64,000 nucleotides of DNA from NCBI GenBank assembly GCA_013397075.1, contig VWZS01004498.1:414614-478613 (forward strand). The letters are read 5' to 3'. Under the pieces are notes generated by a model. It did not search any database, was not told the DNA's origin, and worked only from the letters and a program-made list of their open reading frames with translations. The DNA comes from Rhabdornis inornatus. Its lineage: Eukaryota; Chordata; Aves; Passeriformes; Rhabdornithidae. Within the stretch, counting starts at the first letter, position 1, and every line of letters starts with the position of its first letter. Both the position numbers and the translations under genes were made by a program. Below are positions 36,701-49,195 of the stretch, one piece after another.

Positions 36701-38400
36701 GCTGGGTACCAGGCATGGACAAAATATGACCGAAATTTTACATGATCTAAAGGAGTCCCTGACTTTCACGTATGCTGGGTAACCCACATACCCACATTCT
36801 TGAGGTCTCCCTCCTGTTTCTATGGAACCTACTCCTCTAAATAAGGTATTCACAGAATTTTATTTATCATTTATGCACAAACACCACAAATGGCTACTGG
36901 ATCACAGTTACTTCAGGACATGGTTTGATTTGACAAACGCTGGAGAATCTAACAGTCTACTCCATTATGTTGCTATCTGAAGAAAAGACATCAGTTTTGC
37001 AGGGAAAATCAGTGGGATTCTGTGCCTATGATTACCCTGTGCTGGAGACATCATGATGATATTAGATGGGACTGTTCTACATTTACTCTTTAAGTTGATT
37101 TTTTATGTCTGTCCTCTGTCTAGGCCACTGCATGAATCAGTATCAGTACATCGAGAAAGTAATAGAATACAAAAAGATCTTATTGCTTCTGCCACTGTGG
37201 TTTTGGAGACTTTTATTTTATTCTGTCAGCCATTCTTCACTCTAGAAGAAGGTACTAGACTCTGATTCTAGTAGTATAAATGGTACTTCTGGAAGGTTTA
37301 GTGGTGAACATGATGGCTCCTGAAAGAGTAGTAGCCATGTATTATATTGTTAGCTTGGCTGCAACCTGCACTGGGACCTTCTACTTTTCTGAGTTCCTGC
37401 TATTTCTGATCATAATCTTTGCCTGTTTCAGAGGTGTTGAACACAAGCTAATCTGGCCTACCTGTATCCCTTAGTATGTAAACATAGAGTCCCTGTTGGC
37501 ACCTCAGCTATAGCCTTGCATAAAGCAACATGTAATGTTCGAGTGTGGTTGAAACAGACAGACACAGGGCTGTATGGCAGCACTTTGCCATACTTTTCAA
37601 GAGCAGTGTGGGGGAGTAGATAAGATCTGGAAGAGGTGTGTGACCTGGTAAAAAGCAGCTTGTACCAGACACCGAACAAGCAGGTAATAAAGGAGTGCAC
37701 TTGTGGGCTGGTAGGAAGACTTGTGAACATGAGGACAAAGTGAGGATGGTGGGAAAGGGTAGGAACAGATGGGTTGGATAAGTGACAGAGTAGGGTTGCA
37801 GAATGCTGTGGAGACACACAATAGTAGGAGTTAATATATGGATGCTAATCGCTGGTGTTCCAGTGAAATCTTCTGGAGTATGGGTTCCAGACAAGTGTGA
37901 CTGGAGCCATTTCGGGGGGGAGGCTGTTGATGAGTCAGACAAGATGCCATAAAGCAAGGAAAGGGGACTCAAAAAATAAATTGAGAGCTGCATAAGACTT
38001 TTTGGCATTCATAATGCTTTCATAGCAGTCCTTGCTGCCTTTTGGTTCTTTAGTTGCCTGTGCATCTCTCCATCTTGTGATTTTCATGCTAGGTTGTATT
38101 TACCATAATCCCAGCAGAAGCCTACATGCTAGGCTGAGATTTGCCATAATATGCACTATTGCTTGAGGACTAATGGAACTTGTGTCTGGAAATGTGCACT
38201 ACTATAGGCAATTTATGATGGAGAAAAACAGATATGCGTTGAAGCTTGAACTGTGCTGCTTGAGTCATGTTTTGGCTGAATCCTTTTGTTTGAAGTACAA
38301 GGGTATTGTGTCTATCTTAGGAACTAAGTATGGATTGGTCCTGTGGCAGCATCAGGCTTGCTTGCATCTTCACTTCTGCGCCTCTTTTGCACTCTGGTTT
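33723..38400. other. Intergenic, downstream of SP3
   Basis: No gene recognised. The sequence is AT-rich except 37500-38010, which has a 166-codon ATG-initiated frame on the minus strand (37508-38008). That frame is Ser/Pro/Leu/Thr-rich with no domain I know and is probably chance. No transposon copy is clear by eye. Confidence 0.6.
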
Positions 38401-38830
38401 TATTTACTGCCTGAGGAAAGGGTTACTCCTCAGTTGCCCAGCCCCACAGGCCTTGTTTGCTGCTGTGCTGAGGGCTGGTCTCCGGGCTCAGGCAGCTGCC
38501 CTGTGACAGTGCAGTCCCCACAGCACGCTGGTGGTGGGCGTGGGGCCCACAGACCCCAAATCAGCACGGGCCCACAGACCCCAAATCTGCACAGCCCCAC
38601 AGAACCCCTTCTGCACAGCCCCACAGAACCCCCCTCTGCACAGCCCCAGAGACCCCTCAGCACAGCCCCACAGGCCTGTGCACACCGACACACACACGGA
38701 GCACAGTTTGAGGAACGTTTCTGCTTTTGGGGACCATCCCCAAGGGTGTCCCAGGCCCTGCTGGGAAGGAGAAGGGTAAGCAGGTAGCAGGGTGGGCAGG
38801 GGTGCAGGCCTTTGTTTTTAAGTGATGTTT
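38401..38830. other. GC-rich island with minisatellite
   Basis: An isolated G+C-rich block with several CpGs in AT-rich surroundings. It holds the 25-bp minisatellite at 38543-38683 and ends near a good donor-like site, gaagg|gtaagc at 38775/38776. Open frames on both strands here (38173-38787 on plus, 38430-38978 on minus) are mostly explained by composition and the repeat. It could be a promoter or first exon of a non-coding transcript; there is no direct evidence. Confidence 0.5.
38543..38683 (+). repeat. Minisatellite, about six copies of a 20-25 bp unit
   Basis: The unit is like agccccacagaaccccttctgcac. Copies start at 38543, 38568, 38593, 38617, 38642 and 38664, with lengths 25, 25, 24, 25, 22 and 20. 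The first two are most alike (gggcccacagaccccaaatc). The others share agcccca...gcac. Confidence 0.9.
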
Positions 38831-41800
38831 GGCCATGAGGCGTGAGGCAGTGTCTTAGGCAGCCATCGGTGCCACAGCCTTGTGTTCCTGACATACGTCC
38901 ACAGTTCTGTCTGGGTTTATTTGTGCCAAAGCTGCCGTCTGAGATAATGGGATTTAATCCTAATTTTTCTGTGTACATCTGTAGCTGTTTTTACTACGTG
39001 TGATGTGTCCTAAACACCTAATTATTTAACAGCTTGAAATGCTTCCAAAGGAGCTATTCAAGTCTTTTCTGTAAATAACACACCTTTTAAAACAATATTA
39101 ATTCTTAATGCCATTTTGGGCCTTTTCTTTAATTTCCTTAAAAAAAAAAAATTACTTCCCCAGTCAGTATTTACTTGAAGAATTAAAATAGTTCCATTTT
39201 CAGTTGAGCTAATTAGCTTTTTATGTGACCAATTTTGCATTTGCTCATCTGAGTTTTGGAGTGAGGGGTGTTTTCCAGCTTCCCTGAAAGTCTTAACAAT
39301 CCTCAGAGGAAGAAGTAGCTATAAAAAATATTTCAAATGCAGGAGGATTGAAGGATGTGGCAAATTTTACAGTTTTGCTGTTCAGTACATGTACAATACT
39401 GAACACTAGTGAGTGGGAATAATCCTGGACAGCTCGAACTACAGGAGCAGAGTAAGGGAGGTGACCTGTCACTTTCCAGTGTTAATCCCTTCACTGCCTT
39501 CGTTTTCAGCTTCCCTTAATACTTCTAAATCTTCTGCAGCTCTCCAAATTTCTTAGAAGCTTCTTTGTTCCTTCTGCCTCTTCAAGCAAGAGCAACAGAT
39601 GTTTCCTGTCTGTTTTCGGAAGGCAGAGAGCTTTGGGGTAGAAATGGTCAAAACTTTGTTCTGTCCTGCTTATGAGTGAGACAGTGTGTGAAAAAAACCC
39701 AAAACTGAGGACCCTCTTCTTGAATGCTGAACATGTAAAAAGGGGGCAGAATTAACTGGCCTGATGTCACTTCAAGGGATCTTTACATCTGGGAATGTTA
39801 AGGTAAAAAAAGCTATTTGTGAATCTGTCTTGTCCAGTCATTACATAGGTTTCAAAATTTATTCAAGATTGCATTATCTCATCTGTATAATTGCATGCAA
39901 TAAAGCCTATGCAAGTAGAGAAAAGTATCACTTCTATGAAAATATATAATTAAATTTACAAATTCATAAATAATTTATTGCTTACACACAAGTTATATTC
40001 TTTTGTTTTGGTAAGTTTTATGACAAAAATCATAAAGGGATTGCCACATTAAAGCTCAGTTCAGCATTACGCTGCAAAATCAGGTGAAGCACTTTTATTA
40101 TTTTAAGTAAGGGCTCTAAATTTTCTCTCAATGTTCATGACTTTTCTCATACTTTAGAAACAGACGAGTTTTAAAATTGAGCAACAAATATTGTATGAAG
40201 ATTGTAGGTTTCAGAACTAGAGCATGTAAACACCTGTGAAGGATTACAATAAATTTTTTAAAAAATTAATAGTTATCTAAGTTATTAAAAAATTAACACC
40301 AACCCTCCCCCCACACTTGGCATGTCAAATATAAACAGTTTGCAATCTGAATGTTTAAAGATTGGTGTGTGCATGCAAAATATGATTTGTTTTTCAGGTG
40401 CAGTGTTCAGTACATATTAGTGATCCCTGCAATTTAAACTGACATTTCTCTGAGCGTATTTTAACCTGTGCTTAATCTGAGGAACACTTGAAGCAGCATA
40501 ACTGGAAAATGCCACAGAGGCCAAAATTTTTCTACTCTTTTCTCATTTAGTATCTGCTTGACAACACACTTTTTGATACGTCCATTTAGTGCATGCAGAT
40601 GACTTGTGCATAGCAGGCAAGTGAAATATGAATTTACGATCCCAAGACTTCAAAACCAGTTTGAGAAACAGGTACTGTATTTGAGGATTGTGAGGTAATG
40701 TGGGGCTTTGTTGTTTATCATTGCTTATTAACTTAGATCCCTATTTCTTGAAGCATGGAATATTTGTATGTGCTAAAGAAGAAAAATGGAAATGTCCAAG
40801 ACAATCTACAAACCTGAGTACAAGTACCTGAGCTAGGAGTACATACTTTTCTGATTCTCTTCGGCCAGGTAAGCATAAATACTTGCATGAAACTGTTACA
40901 CTTTTTTAGTTCTATTCTCTCTCATTCTTTTCATTTCTAGAAGGACTACAGAAGGCATGCTAATGGCAGTCTTAAACATCTTCACAGTTACTTCATTTGA
41001 TCTCAAGGATTGTATTGGAATCTTGTTCCCCTGGATGTTTAGGAGATGCAGAATTTCATTCGAGGTGTTTATTAATTTGAGACAGCTGCTTTAATGGAAC
41101 CATCTGCCACATTTGGATCAGAAGCACACTGTTTCTGACATTCATCTCTCTGATTCAACATTTTATTTGTCTATCTTTTCCCTGTTATTTCCCCTAATTT
41201 TTATCTCTCTAGAGTCCTGTCTTTTCTCTCTCCCTGTTGTAGAAAGTATAAAGAGGATATTGTTTTAGCCTTTCTGAGCAATTTTTAGTTCTTACACATA
41301 AAAAAAACTTGTACAGTGCATTATTGACTTTTGCTAGATTCCTTTTGATAAAATTTCTGCTGTTACTATCCAGAACTTCACCAAATTCTGGAGCAATTGT
41401 CTCTTCCATTTTAAAAGACTTTTGAACATCAGAATATGACATGAACATGTGACCATATTTGAGGATGTCATGGTTCAAAATCTTGGGTTTGCTCTACTGA
41501 AAAACCAAGTGTTATCTCTGAAAAATCAGAATCTATCTCAGGCCAAGCTTGGCTCTCTGAGTATTCAGCTGTATAAAATGGCCATTAATTTGAAAGTTGT
41601 GCCCACCTATGAAAAAGAGATGGCTTTGACTGCTACAAACTTTATGGCTGGAAATCTGTTAAACAAATAAAGCTGCATAGAGGAGCAGGGGAATACTGGC
41701 TACAAAGGCAGCCCAAAAACTGTGAGCTACCAGCTTAGAGATCTGCTAATTACTGTTGCAGAATGGGACTCTTTCTAAAACTATAAAAGCCGAATTAGAG

Positions 41801-43583
41801 GTACAGCAAGCAAATAATAGATTCAGTACTCTTTATGGAAATAGAATATTGCTGAAATGGAGATTTCTATATCCACACAGAAGAGAATGAAAAATCGGGA
41901 AAATACAGAAGGATACCAAAACTCTTAGTTCAGTTTGAAGGAAATCGTACAAGAATCCTAGGCTTCCCTGATAGAGAGAAGAAAAAAAGTTTCAAGAATA
42001 TAATGCGGTTATTAAGAAAGAGAAAGAAAGTACTTTTGTCTATAATTTTGAATTTCTTATATAATAGGGTTTTTTTGTTTTCTATTTTTTTCATCCTGTC
42101 TCTATCTGAGATTCAATTATGTTCTGACTTCCTCGTACTCAGTTTGGTCTTGCTGGGAAGAAGTTAAATGGCATGGTCAGCCCACACATCTATACAGAGA
42201 TTCACTTAGACTGGAGTGGAGGCAAATAGAAAAAAAATCTTCTCACTAAACTTTTTTTTATGACATAACATAATGGACTTTGAAAGAAAAGGTGGAGCTA
42301 CCTAAAAATGGTGTTTCTTCCAAGAACACTGATGGAGAGAAATGCTTAAATTATGAGAGAAAAAATATAGCAGCTTTGGCAGCAAAAATGGAGAAAAGAG
42401 GCTGATAGAAACAAATTACTAGATGAAATAAAAAATATTTGGCAAAGAAGCAGAGGAACACAGTTTCTGAAAGAACCCTCAAACAGCTTACTATCCTTAG
42501 AGGCCAATTAAACCTGAATCAGTCAGGAAAGACAGAAAGAGCCCTCTGCAAGCTTAGTGAAATTTTATATCAGGCAAAATAAAGCCTTGAGATTATTGTC
42601 ATATGAGGTGTAGAATGCGAGGAGAAACAAGCTAGCTTGGCTATTAATGATACCAGAATGGTATTTACATTTAAAACAAAATATATTTGTAAGGTCTTTG
42701 AAGGTTTTCCGTGTCCATCTGTATGCTAACAAAAAATCATCTCCAGCTGACAAAATATTGTATGTAATGAAACAAATATGCCCCCAGGTTCCAGCTGCCC
42801 AAATCACCATCTGAAGCTGTCTGAGTCAGAAAAAAATTAGAAAATATCTTCAGAAAATTTCCAGCTAGTCTAGAGATTGTGTCTTTTAAATACTTCCAAA
42901 CACCTTACTTAGCAACTTGTAAAGTCTTTTGCTTGTGGTATTTGATACATTGCTTAGGAGGAGCTGATTAAAGCATCTCTGTTAAATATTGTGGTTGTAC
43001 ATTATATTAGAAGGATATAATCACCGACATAGACACAGGTTAGAGTAAGGTCACCAGTTACTCAAAAAAATAGACAAAGTTATGTCTCTTGCCCTGCATC
43101 CCCATATCTTGGACCTCCAGCAGCCATTTAAAGGTGTGGCAATTGAAGGCTATTTTACCGGCATACCACTTTACATAAAAGGAACTCTAAGTAGGAAATC
43201 AATGTTTTCCTTTTCCTTATAAGTCCCCTTAAAAGTAAAATACAAAAATGAATTGGAGAGATTTGTAACTCAGAGTTAAAATCAATACTTCTCAAATTTC
43301 CACTCTTCAGACATATAATTTTAGCATCTTCAAATGAAGCGTATAGCAAACCTCTTGTGACTGCCATCTCAGCTGTACTGAAAGTCAGTTGTATTCTAGG
43401 TTGATAGACACTGTCAGCTCTCTTCTTTCACAGGGCGTTCATATCATAGTGAAAAGTTTCAGATGGACTCTGAATTTAGAAAACTTAAGAGGCAAGATCT
43501 AAATCCCCCAAATTACAAAAGACAAAAGGAACCAAGGAGTAATTTATATTTGATCTAGAAATAAACATCCAAATTATATTCAT
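38831..43583. other. Intergenic, AT-rich
   Basis: No gene or familiar transposon recognised. The part at about 41450-42560 is purine-rich on the + strand, with short open frames separated by stops. It might be an old inserted sequence too decayed to name. Confidence 0.5.
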
Positions 43584-43609
43584 TAAACAATGACACATGT
43601 CATTGTTTA
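43584..43609. repeat. 12-bp perfect inverted repeat, 2-nt centre
   Basis: The arms taaacaatgaca and tgtcattgttta are exact reverse complements separated by ca. The halves contain aacaatg, like a SOX-type site (aacaat) in both orientations. Confidence 0.85.
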
Positions 43610-44209
43610 GCTTTCTTAAGGACAGAGAAAAACTTCTGGATATAGGCTCAGTAGAGAAGATCAGTCCTCATCCACAGGATGTTTTTTGTTGTTTGCATAG
43701 GATTTCCCATATTTGCCTTCAGAATTCATTTACAAAATTTTGAAACATTTCTGAACCAATTTCTGCATGCTTTAAGGTAATCCATTTTATTCTTCTTTCT
43801 CTAGATCTATCTGTTGAAGTACCTCCTATGGATATACAATGCTGTAATTGCTTTTCATGCTGTACAGTTTCTGATTCCCTTAGAAGTAATATATAATTAA
43901 AAAATACTTTTAAAGATTGAGAATGTAGATATCTATCACAAAGTTAGAATTTGAATGAATTTTGTTGCTTTATTTCTGTGTTGTAGAAACTTCTATTCCA
44001 ATCATTTTTACTTTATTGATTGACAAGGACTCTCAACTGCATGAAAGTTCAGATGTAGGCCCAGTGCACTTTAGCCTCCTGTTAGGATGTCTGATGATCA
44101 CCAAAACCTTGTTGTTCCTAATAAATGAGGCTGTTTCTTAAAATGTCTTAAGTCCTTATAGAGAGCACTGAATCAGCTTTCTCTTTTTAACAGCTGGCTT
44201 GTCTTATAT

Positions 44210-44257
44210 AAATACCTCCAGTAATGTGCAAGTAAATACCTCCAGTAAGGTGCAAGT
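44210..44257 (+). repeat. 24-bp tandem duplication
   Basis: Two adjacent 24-nt units (each beginning aaatacctccagtaa) differ at one base: aatgtgcaagt in the first, aaggtgcaagt in the second. A recent local duplication, just after a splice-acceptor-like ctctttttaacag. Confidence 0.9.
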
Positions 44258-45142
44258 CAATGCTGTCCCTCATGGATATTTTCACCCAAGTGCTTCTTTC
44301 CATGTGTAAGCACTTGAGAGTACCTTAGTCCTGCAATAAGGTGTATCAGCTAATGACTTTGAAATATGTCCTGTCACAAGACAGACACAACATGCAGACT
44401 GCAAATTGACTCTTCAGATGTGAACAGCTGGAGCGCAAGGTGGGTTTAAATGCATGCTACCATGATATCCTCATGTCTCTACAGTCATTGTAGACCTCCT
44501 ACTGCTGAGAGGTTTCTTTCAGAAATGTGAGTATTTTATCGCCATCAACTCTCAGATTCACATTTTAGAACCTAAATTATGTCCCTGCATTTGACTTACT
44601 GACAGATTCCACTTGAACTGAAACAGTTACAATGACTGGCCACACACAGTACCTGAGAATGTGAAAATACATTTTGAAAAGCAACCTTCTTGAAGAATTA
44701 ATGTCAGCAAAATTTATTTACCCTTTCCCTAATAGGAGGGAACCACAGATGGAGGACAGGTACTCATTCTTGATACTGTGTCTGGTTATGAGTATGACAA
44801 GAAGACACCTATAACATTCTCATAATACTTTTTTGTTTAGTTTAGTGAAATCAAAACAAGGCTTTCTTTGTTTTTATAAAGAAACTGTAGGATTTTTTCC
44901 ATGACTTTGTTCTCATGATGGCCAGTAACACATGGCAACACTACTAAGGCTGTATCTGCTTTTTGTACATTTACCAAAGCAGCAGTTTTCCTACAGAACT
45001 AGAATAAGGATGTTTATATCCATATATATGTGAAAAGTATGGATAGAGTATATATATAAAACTTGGGTGGAAAGGAATAATTTTGTTCCTGAGATATAAA
45101 TTTGAAAGGGAAATCCTTAAGGCTTGTTTATAATTTATTTTT

Positions 45143-45401
45143 ATGTTCTCATTAGAATTAAAATACCAAGTGATTGCAAAATATTCAGATCCAGAAGAGA
45201 TCATTATTTTTATCTTATTCACCCTGCCAGAATTCCCACGCTTGAATTCAAAGGAAGAAGATCCCAATTTGGGGCATATTTATTTGTTTATTTTACTCTG
45301 CAGTCTAAACAGTTCACCTTTCCTCTTAGGCCTCATCACAGAGTTACATAAAGACCATGACACAAAATTCCTTTGGAAAAACAAAGCTGCAGAAGAAGAC
45401 A
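45143..45401 (+). other. Candidate exon a of an unknown spliced transcript
   Basis: An open frame from ATG 45143 reaches a donor-like gaagaca|gtgagtat at 45401/45402. Within it a strong acceptor (ttattttactctgcag) would define a shorter exon 45304-45401; another acceptor (ttctcattag) precedes 45153. The frame leaves in phase 1 and continues in frame into 45748. The ATG context is poor (no purine at -3, no G at +4). I do not recognise the protein. See the finding on the whole chain. Confidence 0.22.
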
Positions 45402-45747
45402 GTGAGTATTTAGTAAGGGGAAGCAAGGGTTAAGGCCTGGGACTGCAGAACAGCTGGAATATGTTAGTTTTACAGGAAGTCAGCCTGGAGAGGGAGTATG
45501 AACTGCCAGCAGGTGGCTGGGAATGGCTGGATAATGCAGGGGTGGGACTGGAAGAGAGCTCTGCCTCTTACTGAGATGACTCGGCCAATTTCAGCCTGTT
45601 TTTCTTTGTAACAGGGGACTTTTGTCAAAGCCCATTGCAGTGAATTTAGCATTTCCTTTAAATATGATAGGCTCTGGATCTAACCCTGCTTGTTTTGACA
45701 GTTTTTGTTTGCTCTGTCTCTTAAAGCTTTACCTTGTTCTTTCTCAG

Positions 45748-45791
45748 ATGAGGAAGAAAGAGTTGGTTGGTTGCTAGACAGGTTTCAACGG
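45748..45791 (+). other. Candidate exon b
   Basis: The acceptor is ttgttctttctcag and the donor caacgg|gtgaga; 44 nt. Joined to exon a it reads in frame Asn-Glu-Glu-Glu-Arg-Val-Gly-Trp-Leu-Leu-Asp-Arg-Phe-Gln-Arg and ends in phase 0. Confidence 0.22.
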
Positions 45792-46319
45792 GTGAGAAAG
45801 ATGTGTCCCTTGTAGAAACTGCCTCCAAGTCAAGCAGATCTGTTTTGTTAAGAGAAGCTGCAGCAGACAAGTGTGGGAAGAAAGGTCTGCTGGGGTTTCT
45901 CTCCCTTCTGCAGCAATGGAAGTTCTGCTGACAGAGACAGCTGCTCTTACCACAGTGATGCTTTTGCTGTGGTTTGCAGTACTGGTCGATGTCCTCCAGA
46001 TGTCCTAGTCATAAAATGGGCTTTGCTGTGGGTGGCACTCTACAAACAGAAGAAGTTGGCCCTGCTCCAAAGACCTTGCAGTGTAGGTGTAACCAGGAGC
46101 TAGAAGACCCAATGGAAGTGCAGGTCTGGGAGCGTAGCACAGCAGTTTTCTCAGCACTTAACTGACAGAGTGGTAGAAAATGAAAAACAGCCACAAAGAA
46201 AGTTTGAAGGAAGGATTTGAAGATAACATGATCCTGCACAGTTATTTCTGAAAATTTCCTCCCAAGCATGAGGAGCAGTGTAGCTAAGATATACGTGTTA
46301 CTATTTGACTGTCCAACAG

Positions 46320-46354
46320 GATGGCATTTGGCACAACTTGAAGAAACCAAGATG
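46320..46354 (+). other. Candidate exon c
   Basis: The acceptor is ctatttgactgtccaacag and the donor caagatg|gtaaga; 35 nt. Entered in phase 0 it reads Asp-Gly-Ile-Trp-His-Asn-Leu-Lys-Lys-Pro-Arg and leaves in phase 2. This is the weakest link, because it was looked for to bridge the frame between its neighbours. Confidence 0.15.
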
Positions 46355-49157
46355 GTAAGACCTTGGAGAAGACTTTTATCTGTATGGATGGTTGGGAAAA
46401 ACTTTACCTCATGCACTAAACCGTAAGGCTCTGTAATTATTGTATAGAGTTATTAGGAGAGGACCTATAGAGAAGGTCCTTCACTAAGTTGAAGATACCC
46501 GAATTACGTGTTTGCGGAATCGACAGGATGGCTGTATTATGATAGGAGACCTTGTGCAAGATTAACTTGGAGAGAGAGAAGGGTGAGGATAGTAACAGCT
46601 CTGTTTCAGACACAATGATATTCAGCTAGTGATCCAGAGAGTGCTGTCAGAGGAAGGATGAGAATGTATGTATTGAAAGATGCAGGTGTTAAGGAACTGA
46701 CATACTTTGTGTTTGCATGTGTACACTAGAGGGATTTATTTTTGAAGTCAGAAGAGGTAGTGTCTGAGGCTGAGAGAAACACTAACCAAAGACAGAGTCC
46801 TAAAGAAGTTGCAGTGCAGGTGTAAGATTAGAGACTTGAGATGCAGACAAAGGAGCACAAGGAGACAAAACACCTGACAGAAAGATGGCAAACTGGAGGA
46901 CATAATCACAGGAATTTATCCATAGAGTCCCTGCAAAGGCAGGAAGATATTAGAAATAAAAGAAAATGTTAAATCCCAGTCAAGAAAGACCAGTGCATCA
47001 AGAACAGTGTTGCTGACTGTTGAGGTCAACTCAGATGGTGTACCTCAGAAAAAATTCAGACAGAAGAGATGGAAACAAGTACTGAAATACATACCAGCAT
47101 CATACAAAGGTGAACATATTGAGGGTTGGTGGTGGTTAGGAAAATGTTCTACAGAGAATATAATAAGGCTTTTTACAGATAGACTATCTTAACACTTGAA
47201 GGAAAAAACTGCATCCAGAAATGCAATTCCCTCATAAATGAAATCCTCATCACTAAAGTAGTCCTCAGTATATCGTTATATGGCTATACCCTTGTTGATA
47301 AACTTTCTTGTGCCTTTGTTACTTTTCCAGAGTAGTATGTAAAATGTTCAGATTTTTGCTGAGACTCAGCACGTATTAGTCTTGGTGTTTTGCTAGTAAT
47401 AAATCCACTTTTTTCCAGCTTATATTCTTATAAGTGGACAAAAGTGATTACTTCTAAGAATTTATAGAGGTGTTAAATAGAAAATATGGTTGAGAATTAA
47501 TAGTTGTTTTAATTAAAACTTGCCAAAACTTGTATTCCAAGATATGTTTAATTGAAACAATAGCACTGTACTCCAATGAACTGTGCTAATCCAGTAAAGC
47601 CATTGGCTGTCTAGATTTTAAGAAAACATTCAGTACAGATTGCTTTCTAAGAGAAAAACCCAGTGACCTATTACAAAATAATTTTGGCAAATACAAAATT
47701 ATAAACTGCTTGGCACTTCTGATCAGGCAAACTACTGCTTTAAACTCATGTATGGATAATAAAGTGGCAGTCTGCATAGGAGCTTTCATGACAGTAAGAT
47801 AATAAATACTGACATGGATAAATTGTCGTGAATTGAACAAAAAAGTCCCTGTCAAATTATCATTTTGATGAGGATGGTGCATTTGATTATAATGAAAACA
47901 AATGTGTTGGTGGCTCCTTGCAGCGTAATTTTGCTGTCCAAGATGACGTCCAAGAGTTAGTTCTGAGAAACTTTTTAATTGTTTTATCCACATAATGGCA
48001 TACTGATTACTTTTATGTCACTGGGCAAGGAAATAATCTTGACAACAAAAGCTAGATTTCATACCAGAGGTGCCACTTTTATATTTAGTTATTTATTTGT
48101 GGCATTACAAATGAAAATAGTTGTATAGCATGATGACTGGCACAGTGGGATCCACATTGTCCATGTCTTTGAGCTGGATAGCAGCAGATACAGAGAGCAT
48201 GTAGAGCTACATGACTTGTGTTTAATACAAAAATGTTTGCAGGACCCCTAATAGTGTGGCTATCTGAAATATTTTCCTTGAACCGCTCAGAGGGTCTGCA
48301 AACAATAACTGGTTTCACTGCAGTTCACCAGGATTGCCCCCAGTGCCTCAGCAGGTGCTTGTTGCATTCTTCATTGCCGCCTATATCCGTGACCACCATG
48401 GATGCAGTTGCAGCAGTCAGAGCTTCATTCCCAAATTATCAACCTTCCAGAGTTATTCAAGTGGGGAGTAAAAGTGGTTGGATCATGGTGCCACATCAAC
48501 ATTTTGTGTGTTGTTTGAAACAGAAACAAATCTGCTTGAATATTTGTTTAATAGTTTAATTAGATCTGGTTAAATCTTTACTTTGGGGGTTGCACTGGGC
48601 ATCCCTAAGCACAGTGCATGAAACATGAAAGCAGATTGTGTCTGTCTTGGGTTTTTGTGAGCAGCACTATATCAAATAAAGAGCAGTGGCTTGAAGGGTG
48701 TAGCCTGTTGGTTGTGCACCTGAACTAAATCTGTCATGTTTTTATCAAAATTATGAATTTGAAACTTACTGGTGGTCATGCAGCTAATAAAAATTATAAG
48801 AATCAAATTGCCCTAGTTTCAAAAACCAATGTTAAAAATTAAGGTAGTTAAGTGGAATGGGTTTTTTTATACACTGCATACTATTTGGAAAACACAGGAA
48901 TGTATTTTGGCTTACATGTATATAGAAAATTTTACTGTTTGATACCTTATTTCACTGAATATTTTTATATGTTTTGCTTATTCTATACCTTTGTTTGGTT
49001 TTAGTAATATCAGAAGGTGGAGAGACTGACCAATTTCTTTGTTGTTTAGCATGTTACATCACTACTGAAACTTTTCAACACTGAACATTTCACTGATTCG
49101 CTTTTCTCTGCCGTCTGTCTGATCTGGTCTCTTTCCGAAATAATGCTGCTTTCCCAG

Positions 49158-49195
49158 TGGAAATGGTCGTCCTGGTACAAAAGTTTTCAGTCAGG
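49158..49195 (+). other. Candidate exon d
   Basis: The acceptor is gctgctttcccag and the donor gtcagg|gtaagg; 38 nt. Entered in phase 2 it reads Cys-Gly-Asn-Gly-Arg-Pro-Gly-Thr-Lys-Val-Phe-Ser-Gln and leaves in phase 1. Confidence 0.22.

Noticed and set aside
38173..38978. ORFs of 204 (plus) and 182 (minus) codons
   Set aside because: Overlap the 25-bp minisatellite and GC-rich island. The repeats in the translations (Cys-Gly-Ala, Pro-Gln-Asn-Pro) come from the DNA repeat.
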